Shown: piece after piece, positions 27,628 through 36,200 of the stretch
Layout of the letters: each line of letters starts with the position of its first letter
How positions within the stretch are numbered: position 1 is the first letter of the stretch
Origin: an uncultured Pseudomonadota bacterium
GTDB taxonomy: Bacteria; Pseudomonadota; Gammaproteobacteria; Methylococcales; Methylomonadaceae
Reading direction: 5' to 3'
Assembly: GCA_903834465.1 (NCBI GenBank)
Contig: CAILJB010000086.1
Span: forward strand, 1 to 39,732
Length of the DNA: 39,732 nucleotides
The notes under the pieces: model-generated
What the model saw: only the letters and a program-made list of their open reading frames with translations
Told to the model about the DNA's origin: nothing
The model's database searches: none
Position numbers and translations under genes: made by a program

Positions 27628-28824
27628 ATGGCAGATTTTATTGTTGGACGGCAACAAATTCTTGATAGACAGCTAAATATTTATGCTTATGAGCTTTTAT
27701 TTCGTAACCAAGGTTTTGATCTTACAGATAAAGACGAAGCGACACAGGCAACGAATCAAATTATTACGGATGCTATCATTGAAATCGGAATCAACAATAT
27801 TGTTGATGAACATAAAGCCTTTATAAATTTCACCACACAAAATATTTTAGAAAAAACACCTCTTAATCTGCCAAAAGAGCGGATTGTAATTGAAGTTTTA
27901 GAAAATGTTCGGGTCGATTTGCGCGTGATTAACAATCTTCGCGAAATGTCTCAACAAGGCTATTTAATTGCGTTAGATGATTTTGTATTCACCGAAGAAT
28001 GGAAGCCGTTGGTTGAATTTGCAAATATTATTAAGCTAGATGTTTTAGAGATGGGAGAAACAAAGACTCGTGAAGTGATTGCCCAACTCAAACCGTATAA
28101 TTTAAAGATTCTGGCTGAAAAAGTGGAAACGCATAGTGAATACGAATATTTGCGTGAACTGGGTTGTGATTATTTTCAGGGCTTCTTTTTTAGTAAACCT
28201 AATTTAGTCGCGGGAAAACGCATGGGGGTGAATCAATTAGCCGCAGTGCGCTTATTGACCACCATCAATAATCCCAATGTTGAATTTGATAAATTAGCAA
28301 CCGTCATTTCAGAAGACGTGGGATTGAGTTATAAATTGTTACATTATATTAACTCGGCGTTTTTCTCTATTCCGACAAAAATTGAATCTATCAATCAAGC
28401 CATTACTTATTTGGGTATGAATGAATTAAAACGTTGGATTAACATTTTGATGCTTTCTTCGTTATCCGATAAACCGGCTGTAGTGATGCAAAATGCGTTG
28501 ATTCGCGGCAAAATGTGCGAATTATTAGCAAGTGTCGTCGGACAAAAGACAGGGAATTTCTTTTTGATTGGCATGTTGTCGTCGTTAGACAGTATTTTAG
28601 ATATTTCTTTGGAAGAGGCGTTGGAACAATTGCCGTTAGGCGATGACATTATCAATGCGATTTTGCACCATACAGGATTGGGTGGTGAAGCGTTAAATTG
28701 CGTTCTTGGTTACGAGCGTTGGGACACTGGTGCGATTACGTTTGGTAATGTTGATCAAGCAGAAATTGGGGCGGCTTATATCGAAAGTATTAACTGGGCA
28801 ACGAAAGTGATGAGTAATGTGTAA
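27628..28824 (+). CDS. EAL-HDOD signalling protein (CdgJ/YuxH type)
   Basis: This is a 398-residue soluble protein. Residues 1-200 form a divergent EAL domain starting FIVGRQQILDRQLNIYAYEL, with ELLFR replacing EALLR (E22), EVLEN, ALDDFVF, IKLDV, AEKVE and a terminal QGFFFSKP. Residues 205-395 form an HDOD domain (RLLTTINNPNVEFDKLATVI, SYKLLHYINSAFFS, INQAITYLGMNELKRW). EAL-HDOD proteins typically regulate motility or type IV pili, and many, like this one with a distorted EAL core, are thought to have lost phosphodiesterase activity. It has its own terminator shared with serC. The upstream 250 bp, divergent from carbonic anhydrase, contains TATACT (27515-27520) with TTCAAT 18 bases before it, a weak promoter candidate. 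Confidence 0.9.
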   Translation: MADFIVGRQQILDRQLNIYAYELLFRNQGFDLTDKDEATQATNQIITDAIIEIGINNIVDEHKAFINFTTQNILEKTPLNLPKERIVIEVLENVRVDLRVINNLREMSQQGYLIALDDFVFTEEWKPLVEFANIIKLDVLEMGETKTREVIAQLKPYNLKILAEKVETHSEYEYLRELGCDYFQGFFFSKPNLVAGKRMGVNQLAAVRLLTTINNPNVEFDKLATVISEDVGLSYKLLHYINSAFFSIPTKIESINQAITYLGMNELKRWINILMLSSLSDKPAVVMQNALIRGKMCELLASVVGQKTGNFFLIGMLSSLDSILDISLEEALEQLPLGDDIINAILHHTGLGGEALNCVLGYERWDTGAITFGNVDQAEIGAAYIESINWATKVMSNV

Positions 28825-28845
28825 ATTTTGAAATGCTAAAAATAA

Positions 28846-28871
28846 AAAAGCGAGGTATATGCCTCGCTTTT
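28846..28871. terminator. Bidirectional terminator between the EAL-HDOD gene and serC
   Basis: AAAAGCGAGG (28846-28855) pairs with CCTCGCTTTT (28862-28871) around TATATG. A-rich and T-rich flanks on both sides make it work for the plus-strand EAL-HDOD gene and the convergent serC gene. Confidence 0.88.
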
Positions 28872-28888
28872 ATTTGTATTCGTATTAC

Positions 28889-29971
28889 TTATCCTTGAGT
28901 TCGCTCAAATTCACGCATGAAAGCAACTAATTTATCTACGCCTTCTTCACTCATTGCGTTATAAATACTGGCTCGCAAGCCGCCAATTGTTCGATAACCG
29001 GCTAAATTCACTAAACCGTTTTCTTTTGCTTGTGTTAAAAAGGTTTGTTCAAGACTGTTGTCAGCTAAATGAAAAGGGACATTCATACGCGAGCGAACAG
29101 CGTGGTCAACTTTATTCAAATAAAACGAAGATTCATCAAGCACCGCATAAAGTTTTTCTGCTTTACGAATATTACGCGCTTCAATTGCTTCGACACCACC
29201 TTGCTCTTTTAACCATTCTAATTCCAAACCGAGCATATACCAGCTATAAGTTGGCGGCGTATTCAAAATAGAATGCTCATTTGCTTGCAATTTATAATCA
29301 AAAATAGAAGGTGTAAATGGGTGAGCATGACCAATCAAATCTTCGCGTACGATGACAATCGTGATGCCTGCGGAACCTAAATTTTTTTGCGCTCCCGCAT
29401 AAATAACACCAAACTGATTAACATCAATGGGGCGAGAACAGATATTTGAAGACATATCTGCAACCAGTGGAATGTCGCCGACTTCTGGAGGATTTTGAAA
29501 TTCGACACCGCTAATTGTTTCGTTTGCTGTGTAATGCAAATAAGCTACATCCGAATCAAATTTCCACTCTTCGCGCGGTGGAATGAAAGAAAACCCTTGA
29601 TCTTTTGAACTTGCCACCACCTGAACTTCACCATAACGCGCCGCTTCGACAATCGCTTTTCCAGACCATTGCCCTGTATGCACATAGGCAAATTTAGCGT
29701 TGTCACGTCCTAAATTTAAAGGTACTGCCGCAAATTGTCCGGTGCCACCACCAGGTAAAAATAGCACTTGATACGAGGGTGGAATGACAAGTAATTCGCG
29801 CAAATCCGCTTCGGCTTGTTTAACAATGCTGTCAAATTCTTTGCTGTGATGTCCCATTTCCATCACGGAAATCCCCGTAGCATGCCATTCCAATAACTCA
29901 TCGCGTGCTTTTTTTAACACGGATTCGGGTAATGTCGCAGGCCCTGCACCAAAGTTATAAACCCTACTCAT
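28889..29971 (-). CDS. serC: Phosphoserine aminotransferase
   Basis: This is a 360-residue PLP enzyme of class V aminotransferases, the same size as E. coli SerC (362). The N-terminus VYNFGAGPATLPESVL is diagnostic. The cofactor lysine is K196 in YAGAQKNLGSAG, and FLPGGGTGQFAAVPLNL contributes phosphate binding. It makes phosphoserine in serine synthesis and the matching step in pyridoxal phosphate synthesis. The gene stands alone on the minus strand, with GGAGAA 5 bases before its ATG as ribosome binding site. Pyridoxal phosphate supply is also relevant to the nearby desulfurase, but that link is only positional. Confidence 0.96.
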   Translation of the reverse strand: MSRVYNFGAGPATLPESVLKKARDELLEWHATGISVMEMGHHSKEFDSIVKQAEADLRELLVIPPSYQVLFLPGGGTGQFAAVPLNLGRDNAKFAYVHTGQWSGKAIVEAARYGEVQVVASSKDQGFSFIPPREEWKFDSDVAYLHYTANETISGVEFQNPPEVGDIPLVADMSSNICSRPIDVNQFGVIYAGAQKNLGSAGITIVIVREDLIGHAHPFTPSIFDYKLQANEHSILNTPPTYSWYMLGLELEWLKEQGGVEAIEARNIRKAEKLYAVLDESSFYLNKVDHAVRSRMNVPFHLADNSLEQTFLTQAKENGLVNLAGYRTIGGLRASIYNAMSEEGVDKLVAFMREFERTQG

Positions 29972-30117
29972 TCGATTCTCCTGTCAATTTTTCATTATGA
30001 TTTTTAAAAATTTTTATTTGTGAAAACGCAAGAACAAATTTTTTTAACGGTAAGAGAAAACTGGCAAAAAGTAAAACAACAAGATTCGATATAAATATCT
30101 GGCAATTTGATATTCAG

Positions 30118-30141
30118 TTTTTAGATGTATTCATCTAAAAA
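30118..30141. repeat. AT-rich perfect inverted repeat upstream of encapsulin
   Basis: TTTTTAGATG (30118-30127) and CATCTAAAAA (30132-30141) are exact complements around TATT, with a further CAG/CTG pair outside across a 2-base bulge. It could be an operator or weak terminator for unseen transcription. No gene runs into it. Confidence 0.5.
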
Positions 30142-30388
30142 TACTGATTTTAAAGAAAAAAATTTTCCATATACTTTCCGAAAGTCGTAAAAGGCAACTG
30201 ATTAAATAATAAATTTTTGGTAAGTTTCATAATGGTAAAGGTTCAAGTCTTGGCGGCAATGTCAGCCAAGCAAAAGGACGCACTGAATATTTAGTGATGG
30301 CACTGGAATGTAAGCGTAATTTTAGATTCGCTCACAAATATCGCGTCTGCCTTTGAGAGTTGAGAGTGCAGACAGATAAAAGACCCCG

Positions 30389-30410
30389 TTTCTAATTAGA
30401 AAGTTAGAAA
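30389..30410 (+). promoter_or_regulatory. Palindrome plus third half-site, candidate operator of the encapsulin operon
   Basis: TTTCTAATTAGAAA (30389-30402) is a perfect 14-bp palindrome. A third half-site TTAGAAA (30404-30410) repeats the right arm (30396-30402) with an 8-base period. The array ends 37 bases before the encapsulin ATG, where a repressor or activator of this operon would bind. The cognate protein is unknown. Confidence 0.4.
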
Positions 30411-30447
30411 TATTTTAAATTTTTTAATCATCAAAGAGGAAAAAATC

Positions 30448-31371
30448 ATGTCTGATATTCATGAAGGTCAAGGTCATACCGCATTAGGCGATGTTGCAGC
30501 GCGTACTTTATCTAACGCAACCAAAACCGTCCCACAGCTTTCAACCATCACGCCACGTTGGTTAGTGCATTTACTCCAATGGGTTCCTGTTGAAGCGGGT
30601 ATTTATCGCGTCAACCGCGTAAAAAATGCGGCTGATTTAGCGGTGGATTGCTCGAGTTTAGATGAAAAAGTATTACCACAAACTTTCGTGGATTATGACG
30701 AATGGGGTCGTGAGTACCGTTTGAATGCGGTAAATACGGTGCTTGACGTTCATACTCGCGTCGCGGATTTGTACAGCAGTCCACATAATCAAACTAACGA
30801 ACAGTTACGTTTAACAATTGAAACCATCAAAGAACGTCAAGAAAGCGAATTGATTAACAATGCTGAATACGGTTTGCTCAACAACGTTGCGCCGAATTTC
30901 AAAGTTCAAACGCGCAACGGTTCACCAACGCCTGATGATTTAGATGAATTGATTTCGCGCGTTTGGAAAGAACCTGCATTTTTCTTAGCACATCCAGCAG
31001 CCATTGCGGCATTTGGTCGTGAAGCCACTCGTCGTGGTGTGCCACCTGCAACCGTGAGTTTATTCGGTTCACAATTCATTACATGGCGCGGTATTCCATT
31101 GATTCCTAGCGATAAAGTTAAAATCGTCAACGGAAAAACCAGCATTTTATTGATTCGTACAGGTGAAAGCCGTCAAGGTGTGGTTGGGTTGTATCAACCG
31201 AATTTAACTGGCGAATTGAGCATGGGCTTATCGGTTCGTTTTATGGGCATTAACCATAAAGCCATCGCGTCTTATTTGGTTTCGCTTTATTGCTCGCTTG
31301 CTGTATTGACTGAAGACGCACTCGGTGTGTTAGAAAACGTCGAAGTAGGCAACTATTATGACTATAAATAA
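30448..31371 (+). CDS. Family 2A encapsulin shell protein (SrpI-like)
   Basis: This is a 307-residue HK97-fold protein matching the family 2A encapsulins typified by SrpI of Synechococcus elongatus. Supporting segments are the N-terminal arm LGDVAARTLSNATKTVPQLS, TPRWLVHLLQWVPVEAGIYR, ETIKERQESELINNAEYGLL and EPAFFLAHPAAIAAFGREAT, then GVPPATVSLFGSQFITWRGIPLIPSDK. There is no signal peptide; the shell assembles in the cytosol from 60 copies in characterised members. The start has a strong AGAGGA ribosome binding site 9 bases upstream. Its stop overlaps the next gene by 14 bp, so shell and cargo are co-translated. The class is implicated in sulfur metabolism; in SrpI, expression rises with sulfate starvation. 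I see no cyclic-nucleotide-binding insertion, which separates it from family 2B. Confidence 0.92.
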   Translation: MSDIHEGQGHTALGDVAARTLSNATKTVPQLSTITPRWLVHLLQWVPVEAGIYRVNRVKNAADLAVDCSSLDEKVLPQTFVDYDEWGREYRLNAVNTVLDVHTRVADLYSSPHNQTNEQLRLTIETIKERQESELINNAEYGLLNNVAPNFKVQTRNGSPTPDDLDELISRVWKEPAFFLAHPAAIAAFGREATRRGVPPATVSLFGSQFITWRGIPLIPSDKVKIVNGKTSILLIRTGESRQGVVGLYQPNLTGELSMGLSVRFMGINHKAIASYLVSLYCSLAVLTEDALGVLENVEVGNYYDYK

Positions 31372-33103
31372 TATAACACCACCGTATTCACAAGATACCG
31401 CTGGGTTAGAGCAACAGTTGACTCGCCTTGCGAATGAATTATTTGCCGAATTGCCATCGGGTAGTTCACATTTAGGAGGCAATCCTGTTGCCTCTCACGT
31501 TCCTTCGCAAGCGCAACTGCCAACTGATTTACCAACGGCGTTGCAACCTTTTGTAACGCCAAACATCAGTAGTATTTTGCCACCGCATAGTTTAGCTTCG
31601 CGGCAGGGTGCGGCAACACCGAATACGTTTGATTTGCCAGCAGATGTAAATGTTCGTGAGCTGAATACGTCGCCTCGTAGTTTGGGGTCAGGTTTGAACG
31701 TTGAGCCACCGCCTGCGTTTGTTCTACCAAATGGTACGGACGTACAAAAGTTGGTCGTGCCACGCAACGTGTTTGAACCCGCAACAGCGGCAACACATGA
31801 ATCGCCGTTTTATTTTTTAAACGAAATTAAACAGCCTTTCACGAACGTTGAAACGTTGCATAAGCCGCAAAGTCAACGTTCAGCATTTGATGTTCATGCG
31901 GTGCGGCGGGATTTTCCGATTCTCAATGAACGAGTGAATGGTCATCAGTTGGTATGGTTTGATAACGCCGCGACCACGCAAAAACCGCAATCGGTGATTG
32001 ATAGAGTGTCGTATTTTTATGAACATGAAAACTCGAACATTCACCGCGCGGCGCATGAATTGGCAGCGCGTGCGTCAGATGCTTATGAAAAAGCACGCCA
32101 AACGGTTGCGGATTTCGTGAATGCCCCGTCGGCTGACAACATCATTTTTGTTCGTGGCACCACCGAAGCGATTAACTTAATTGCAAAGAGTTGGGGCGCA
32201 CAAAACATTGGCAAAGATGATGAAATCGTCATCACTTGGTTAGAGCATCACGCGAACATTGTGCCGTGGCAACAATTAGCCGAAGCAACAGGCGCGAAAT
32301 TGCGTGTTGCTCCCGTCGATGATAGCGGTCAAGTGTTGCTAGGCGAATATCAAAAATTGTTAAATTCAAAAACAAAATTGGTATCGTTCACGCAAGTGTC
32401 AAATGCACTCGGTACGATTACGCCAGCGCACGAAATCATTGAAGCCGCGCATCGCGTGGGGGCGAAAGTGTTGCTCGATGCCGCGCAATCGGTTTCGCAT
32501 ATTCCTGCTGATGTGCAATCGCTTGATTGTGATTGGTTGGTGTTTTCGGGTCATAAAATCTTTGCCCCAACAGGCATTGGGGCAGTTTATGGCAAAGCTG
32601 ATTTGCTTGAGGCGACCCAGCCTTGGCAAGGTGGCGGCAACATGATTGAAGATGTCACCTTTGAGAAAACCGTTTATAAACCTGCGCCGTCGAAATTCGA
32701 GGCAGGAACAGGAAACATTGCAGACGCGGTGGGTTTAGGTGCGGCGTTGGAATATGTGCAAAAAATCGGTATTCAAAACATCGCGGCTTATGAACATGAG
32801 TTATTGGCGTATGCGATGGAAGCTCTGCGACGTATTGATGGCTTAACGCTTATTGGTACGGCAAAAGAGAAAACTAGCGTGTTGTCGTTTGTTCTGAAAG
32901 GTCACGATACGCTCGACATTGGCAAAGCGTTAAACCGTGAAGGGATTGCCGTTCGAGCAGGACATCATTGCGCTCAACCGATTTTGCGCCGTTTTGGTTT
33001 AGAAACAACAGTGCGTCCGTCACTTGCGTTTTATAATACCCATGACGAAGTTGATCGGTTAGTTAGCGTTGTGAGACACATTCAACGCAGTAAAGATTTT
33101 TAG
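31358..33103 (+). CDS. SufS-type cysteine desulfurase with N-terminal encapsulin-targeting extension
   Basis: This is a 581-residue protein. Residues 177-581 are a full class II (SufS-like) PLP cysteine desulfurase: WFDNAATTQKP, cofactor K400 in FSGHKIFAPTGIGAVYG and catalytic C538 in RAGHHCAQPILRRFG. Residues 1-176 are absent from ordinary SufS (about 406 residues) and are Pro/Ser/Thr/Asn-rich with little predicted structure. Short hydrophobic patches stand out, such as LEQQLTRLANELFAEL, PPAFVLPNGTDVQKLVVPRN and ESPFYFLNEIKQPF. In family 2A encapsulins a disordered N-terminal domain of this kind loads the desulfurase into the shell. The enzyme removes sulfur from cysteine as a persulfide. 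Its ATG is inside the encapsulin gene. No sufE or other suf genes lie next to it, so this is not the Fe-S assembly operon copy. Confidence 0.93.
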   Translation: MTINNITPPYSQDTAGLEQQLTRLANELFAELPSGSSHLGGNPVASHVPSQAQLPTDLPTALQPFVTPNISSILPPHSLASRQGAATPNTFDLPADVNVRELNTSPRSLGSGLNVEPPPAFVLPNGTDVQKLVVPRNVFEPATAATHESPFYFLNEIKQPFTNVETLHKPQSQRSAFDVHAVRRDFPILNERVNGHQLVWFDNAATTQKPQSVIDRVSYFYEHENSNIHRAAHELAARASDAYEKARQTVADFVNAPSADNIIFVRGTTEAINLIAKSWGAQNIGKDDEIVITWLEHHANIVPWQQLAEATGAKLRVAPVDDSGQVLLGEYQKLLNSKTKLVSFTQVSNALGTITPAHEIIEAAHRVGAKVLLDAAQSVSHIPADVQSLDCDWLVFSGHKIFAPTGIGAVYGKADLLEATQPWQGGGNMIEDVTFEKTVYKPAPSKFEAGTGNIADAVGLGAALEYVQKIGIQNIAAYEHELLAYAMEALRRIDGLTLIGTAKEKTSVLSFVLKGHDTLDIGKALNREGIAVRAGHHCAQPILRRFGLETTVRPSLAFYNTHDEVDRLVSVVRHIQRSKDF

Positions 33104-33129
33104 ACTTTCATTGTGTTGACATCTTTTGT

Positions 33130-33159
33130 TAGGAGGCTTGCTAGATTTCGTGCCTCCTA
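33130..33159 (+). repeat. Inverted repeat downstream of the desulfurase gene
   Basis: TAGGAGGC (33130-33137) and GCCTCCTA (33152-33159) pair around a 14-base loop, 27 bp after the desulfurase stop. There is no T-run, so it is either a weak terminator of the encapsulin operon or a regulatory dyad. A TTGACA (33116-33121) just before it could be a -35 element for the next gene, without a good -10. Confidence 0.45.
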
Positions 33160-33231
33160 CGATGCTGATTCACCTTACTTTGCCAACAATCTTATCGCTA
33201 TCAACCCCCTTACATTTGGATAGAACTAATC

Positions 33232-36200
33232 ATGTTGCCAAGCACACAAACTAAATCAGACTCTACGATTCACATTCCTAGAAGCCATCGTGAAATTCCG
33301 TTTAACTATACGTCATCAAACGATTGGCAAATTGTGTCATTTCTGCTCGGTTCAGAAATTGCGGATATTTTAGAAGAATTACGCGGTTTGCGTGTCACGG
33401 GACGTTCAGCGCGATTATTGATGTCTTTTTTTGGCGAAATTTTAATTTACCGGCGCAATCCTTATCTTTTTCAAGAATTAGTGGCTTCTTCAAGTCGCCG
33501 CAAACGCATGTTTGAAAATTCGGAAAAACATTTAGACATTATTGAACGTAACGTGGGCGTGGAAGAGCGCGTGAAAAAGGTGTTGATTGCTTCACGTCAG
33601 TTACTCAACGATTTTCGCAGTGATGTTAAAACCGCGCCGTGGTTACGTCGGCGTATGAAAAAAGATTTGGGCGCGGTGATTGGTGCAGACAATGTACTTT
33701 TTGACCCATTCACGTTGGTTTCTCATGCGACGGACGCAACAGATTGGCGTTTATTTTTGCCTGTTGCCGTGGTCATGCCCGACAAAGAAGAACATCTTGC
33801 GCCATTATTAACTGCGATTGCAGAAATGGGACTTAAAGCTGTGCCACGCGGCGGCGGTACAGGATTAACAGGTGGTGCGATTCCATTGCGTTCTAATTGC
33901 GTAGTAATCAATACCGAAAAACTTGACCGTATTCGTGGCACACAAGAGGTGATATTCCCTCTTTGGAATGGACAAACAGAAACCGCGCAAGTGCTTGAGC
34001 TTGAAGTGGGTGTGATTACTGAAAAAGCGCATCAATATGCACATAATAAAGGTTTGGTATTTGCCACAGACCCTACCAGTGCATGGGCTTCAACGATTGG
34101 TGGCAATATTGCAGAAAATGCAGGCGGTAAAGGTGCTGTGCGGTGGGGAACGTGTATTGATAATTTGATTTCTTGGCAAATGGCAATGCCTGGCGGAAAA
34201 CGTTGGGAAGTTCGCCGAACTGACCACCAATTACGAAAAATTTTACCTGACGATGACGTGACTTTCGAAGTTTCCGAAAATGGCGCGGTAATTAAAAAAG
34301 TGGTTTTAAAAGGCAGTGAAATTAGAAAAAAAGGTCTCTGGAAAGACATTACCAATAAAGCATTAGGCGGTGTTCCAGGATTACAAAAAGAAGGCACAGA
34401 CGGGATTATTACGTCAGCAAAATTTATCCTGTATCCAAAATATGAAGCCACACGCACGGTTTGCCTTGAGTTTTTTGGGCAAAATATGGACGAAGCCAGC
34501 CGCGTCATTATTGAATTATCTAAAACATTCCCATTCCCTGATAAAGGCGAAGATACACTCATCGCATTAGAACATTTTGATGACGAATATGTGCGAGCCA
34601 TTGATTATCAAGTTAAATCAAGTCAGTTTAAAACACCTAAAGCGGTTTTGCTGATTGATATTGCGGGGCATTCTGCCGACCAAACACAAAATGGCATCGA
34701 TAAAATTCGAGCGATTTTAGAACGCTATCCCAATACAAAATTGTTTGAAGCCAAAGACGATGCCGAAGCAGAGCGTTATTGGGCAGACCGCAAACGATTC
34801 GGCGCAATTGCACGACGTACTAATGCTTTCAAAATGAATGAAGACATTGTGATTCCGTTGGAAGCATTGCCGGAATTTTCGCGTTATATCGACGAAGTGA
34901 ACGTGAAAGAAGAGCGTCACGCGCAATTACATTTTTTGGATAAAGCGGCTGCATTATTTCGTCATCCTCCCGCAGAAGACAAAGCAGATTCATTTGCTGA
35001 CCGAGCTAATTTGGCACTGGAGCTTTATGAAAATGCAAAAAAAGCCTTAGCAACGGCTGACGAAAAAACCTTGCGTAGTTTATCAATTCTTACGGAGTTT
35101 AGACAGGAATTTACCGAGTTAGCGCGCGGTTTTCCAAAAATTATTGCTGCTGTCGAATTGGTGCATCAAGAAATACGCGACCGCCGTATTGTCTTAGCGA
35201 CACACATGCACGCGGGTGACGGTAACGTTCATGTGAATTTGCCCGTGCTATCTAACGATAGAGACATGCTCAAACGTTCAAACGACGTAATTGACGAGGT
35301 GATGTTTAAAGTCGTGGATTTAGGAGGCGTGGTTTCGGGCGAACACGGTATCGGTGTGACGAAACTCAAATATTTAGATCCCAAAACCGTTGAAGATTTA
35401 CGCATTTACCGTAGCGAAGTTGACCCTTCTGGTTTGATGAATCCAGGTAAATTAGAAGACTTTAATGCGCTCGATCACATTTTCACGCCATCGTTTAATT
35501 TGCTTGGTTTAGAAGCGCGTATTCTTCAACATGGACAACTCGCAGAACTTGCGAACAAAATTGCCCATTGTGTCCGTTGCGGGAAATGCAAACCCGATTG
35601 CTGTGTTTTTTATCCAACGGGTAGTTTGTTTTACCACCCACGCAATAAAAATTTAGCCATTGGCGCGATTATCGAAGCCTTGTTATTCGATGCTCAACGC
35701 GAATATTCGACGAAATTTGAATTACTGAAATATCTCGAAGAAGTCGCCGACCATTGCACGACCTGTCACAAATGCGCGAAACCTTGCCCCGTTGATATTG
35801 ATTCGGGTGACGTGTCGGTTTTAGAACGGCAAATTTTGGCGGACTGGGGTTATAAACACACCGCCGCTGCAACAAAAATGACATTGCGCTATTTGAACAG
35901 TGGCTCGCCAACGTTTAATAAAGTTTTCCGTGCTGTCGTGTTACAAGCTGGAATGGCGGGACAACAGTTAGCGCATAAAGTCACCGCGCCGCTTCAACCT
36001 AAAAAAGGTCAGTTCAAACATTACCCATTGCAATTATTAAGTTCGCCGATGCCGTCAGTGCCTTCAAAAACACTGCGAGATTTATTGCCAGCTTGTAAGG
36101 ATGACCAAGTTTTAGTGTTTGAACCTGAAGAGGAAGCAGAACGCACCGTGTTTTATTTCCCTGGTTGCGGCTCTGAACGCATGGTTTCAACGATTTCAAT

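Larger units (their letters stand above)
29972..30447. other. 476-bp intergenic leader between serC and the encapsulin gene
   Basis: This is the longest non-coding stretch in the window. It holds the serC promoter on the left and the encapsulin control region on the right. Visible dyads are TTTTTAGATG/CATCTAAAAA (30118-30141), CTTGGC/GCCAAG (30249-30270 approximately), GTCTGC/GCAGAC (30345-30350 with 30368-30373) and TTTCTAATTAGAAA (30389-30402). The only plus-strand frames are short (a 20-codon ATG frame near 30232), with no ribosome binding site. A strong AGAGGA ribosome binding site precedes the encapsulin ATG. No tRNA-like or known riboswitch fold was recognised. Confidence 0.7.

Noticed and set aside
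30298-30313. TGGCAC resembling the -24 element of a sigma-54 promoter upstream of encapsulin
   Set aside because: The required GC at the -12 position is TA at the right spacing, so the element is incomplete.
30230-30358. Short plus-strand reading frames in the encapsulin leader
   Set aside because: One is 20 codons from an ATG without ribosome binding site; the longer frame has no start codon. No recognisable protein similarity.
31358-31885. N-terminal extension of the desulfurase as a mis-called start
   Set aside because: No good start codon with ribosome binding site occurs nearer the catalytic domain, the frame is uninterrupted, and its composition fits known cargo-loading domains.
34032-34601. 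189-codon minus-strand frame inside the FAD/Fe-S oxidoreductase
   Set aside because: It lies antisense to a strongly conserved coding region; the composition is that of a reverse-frame artefact.
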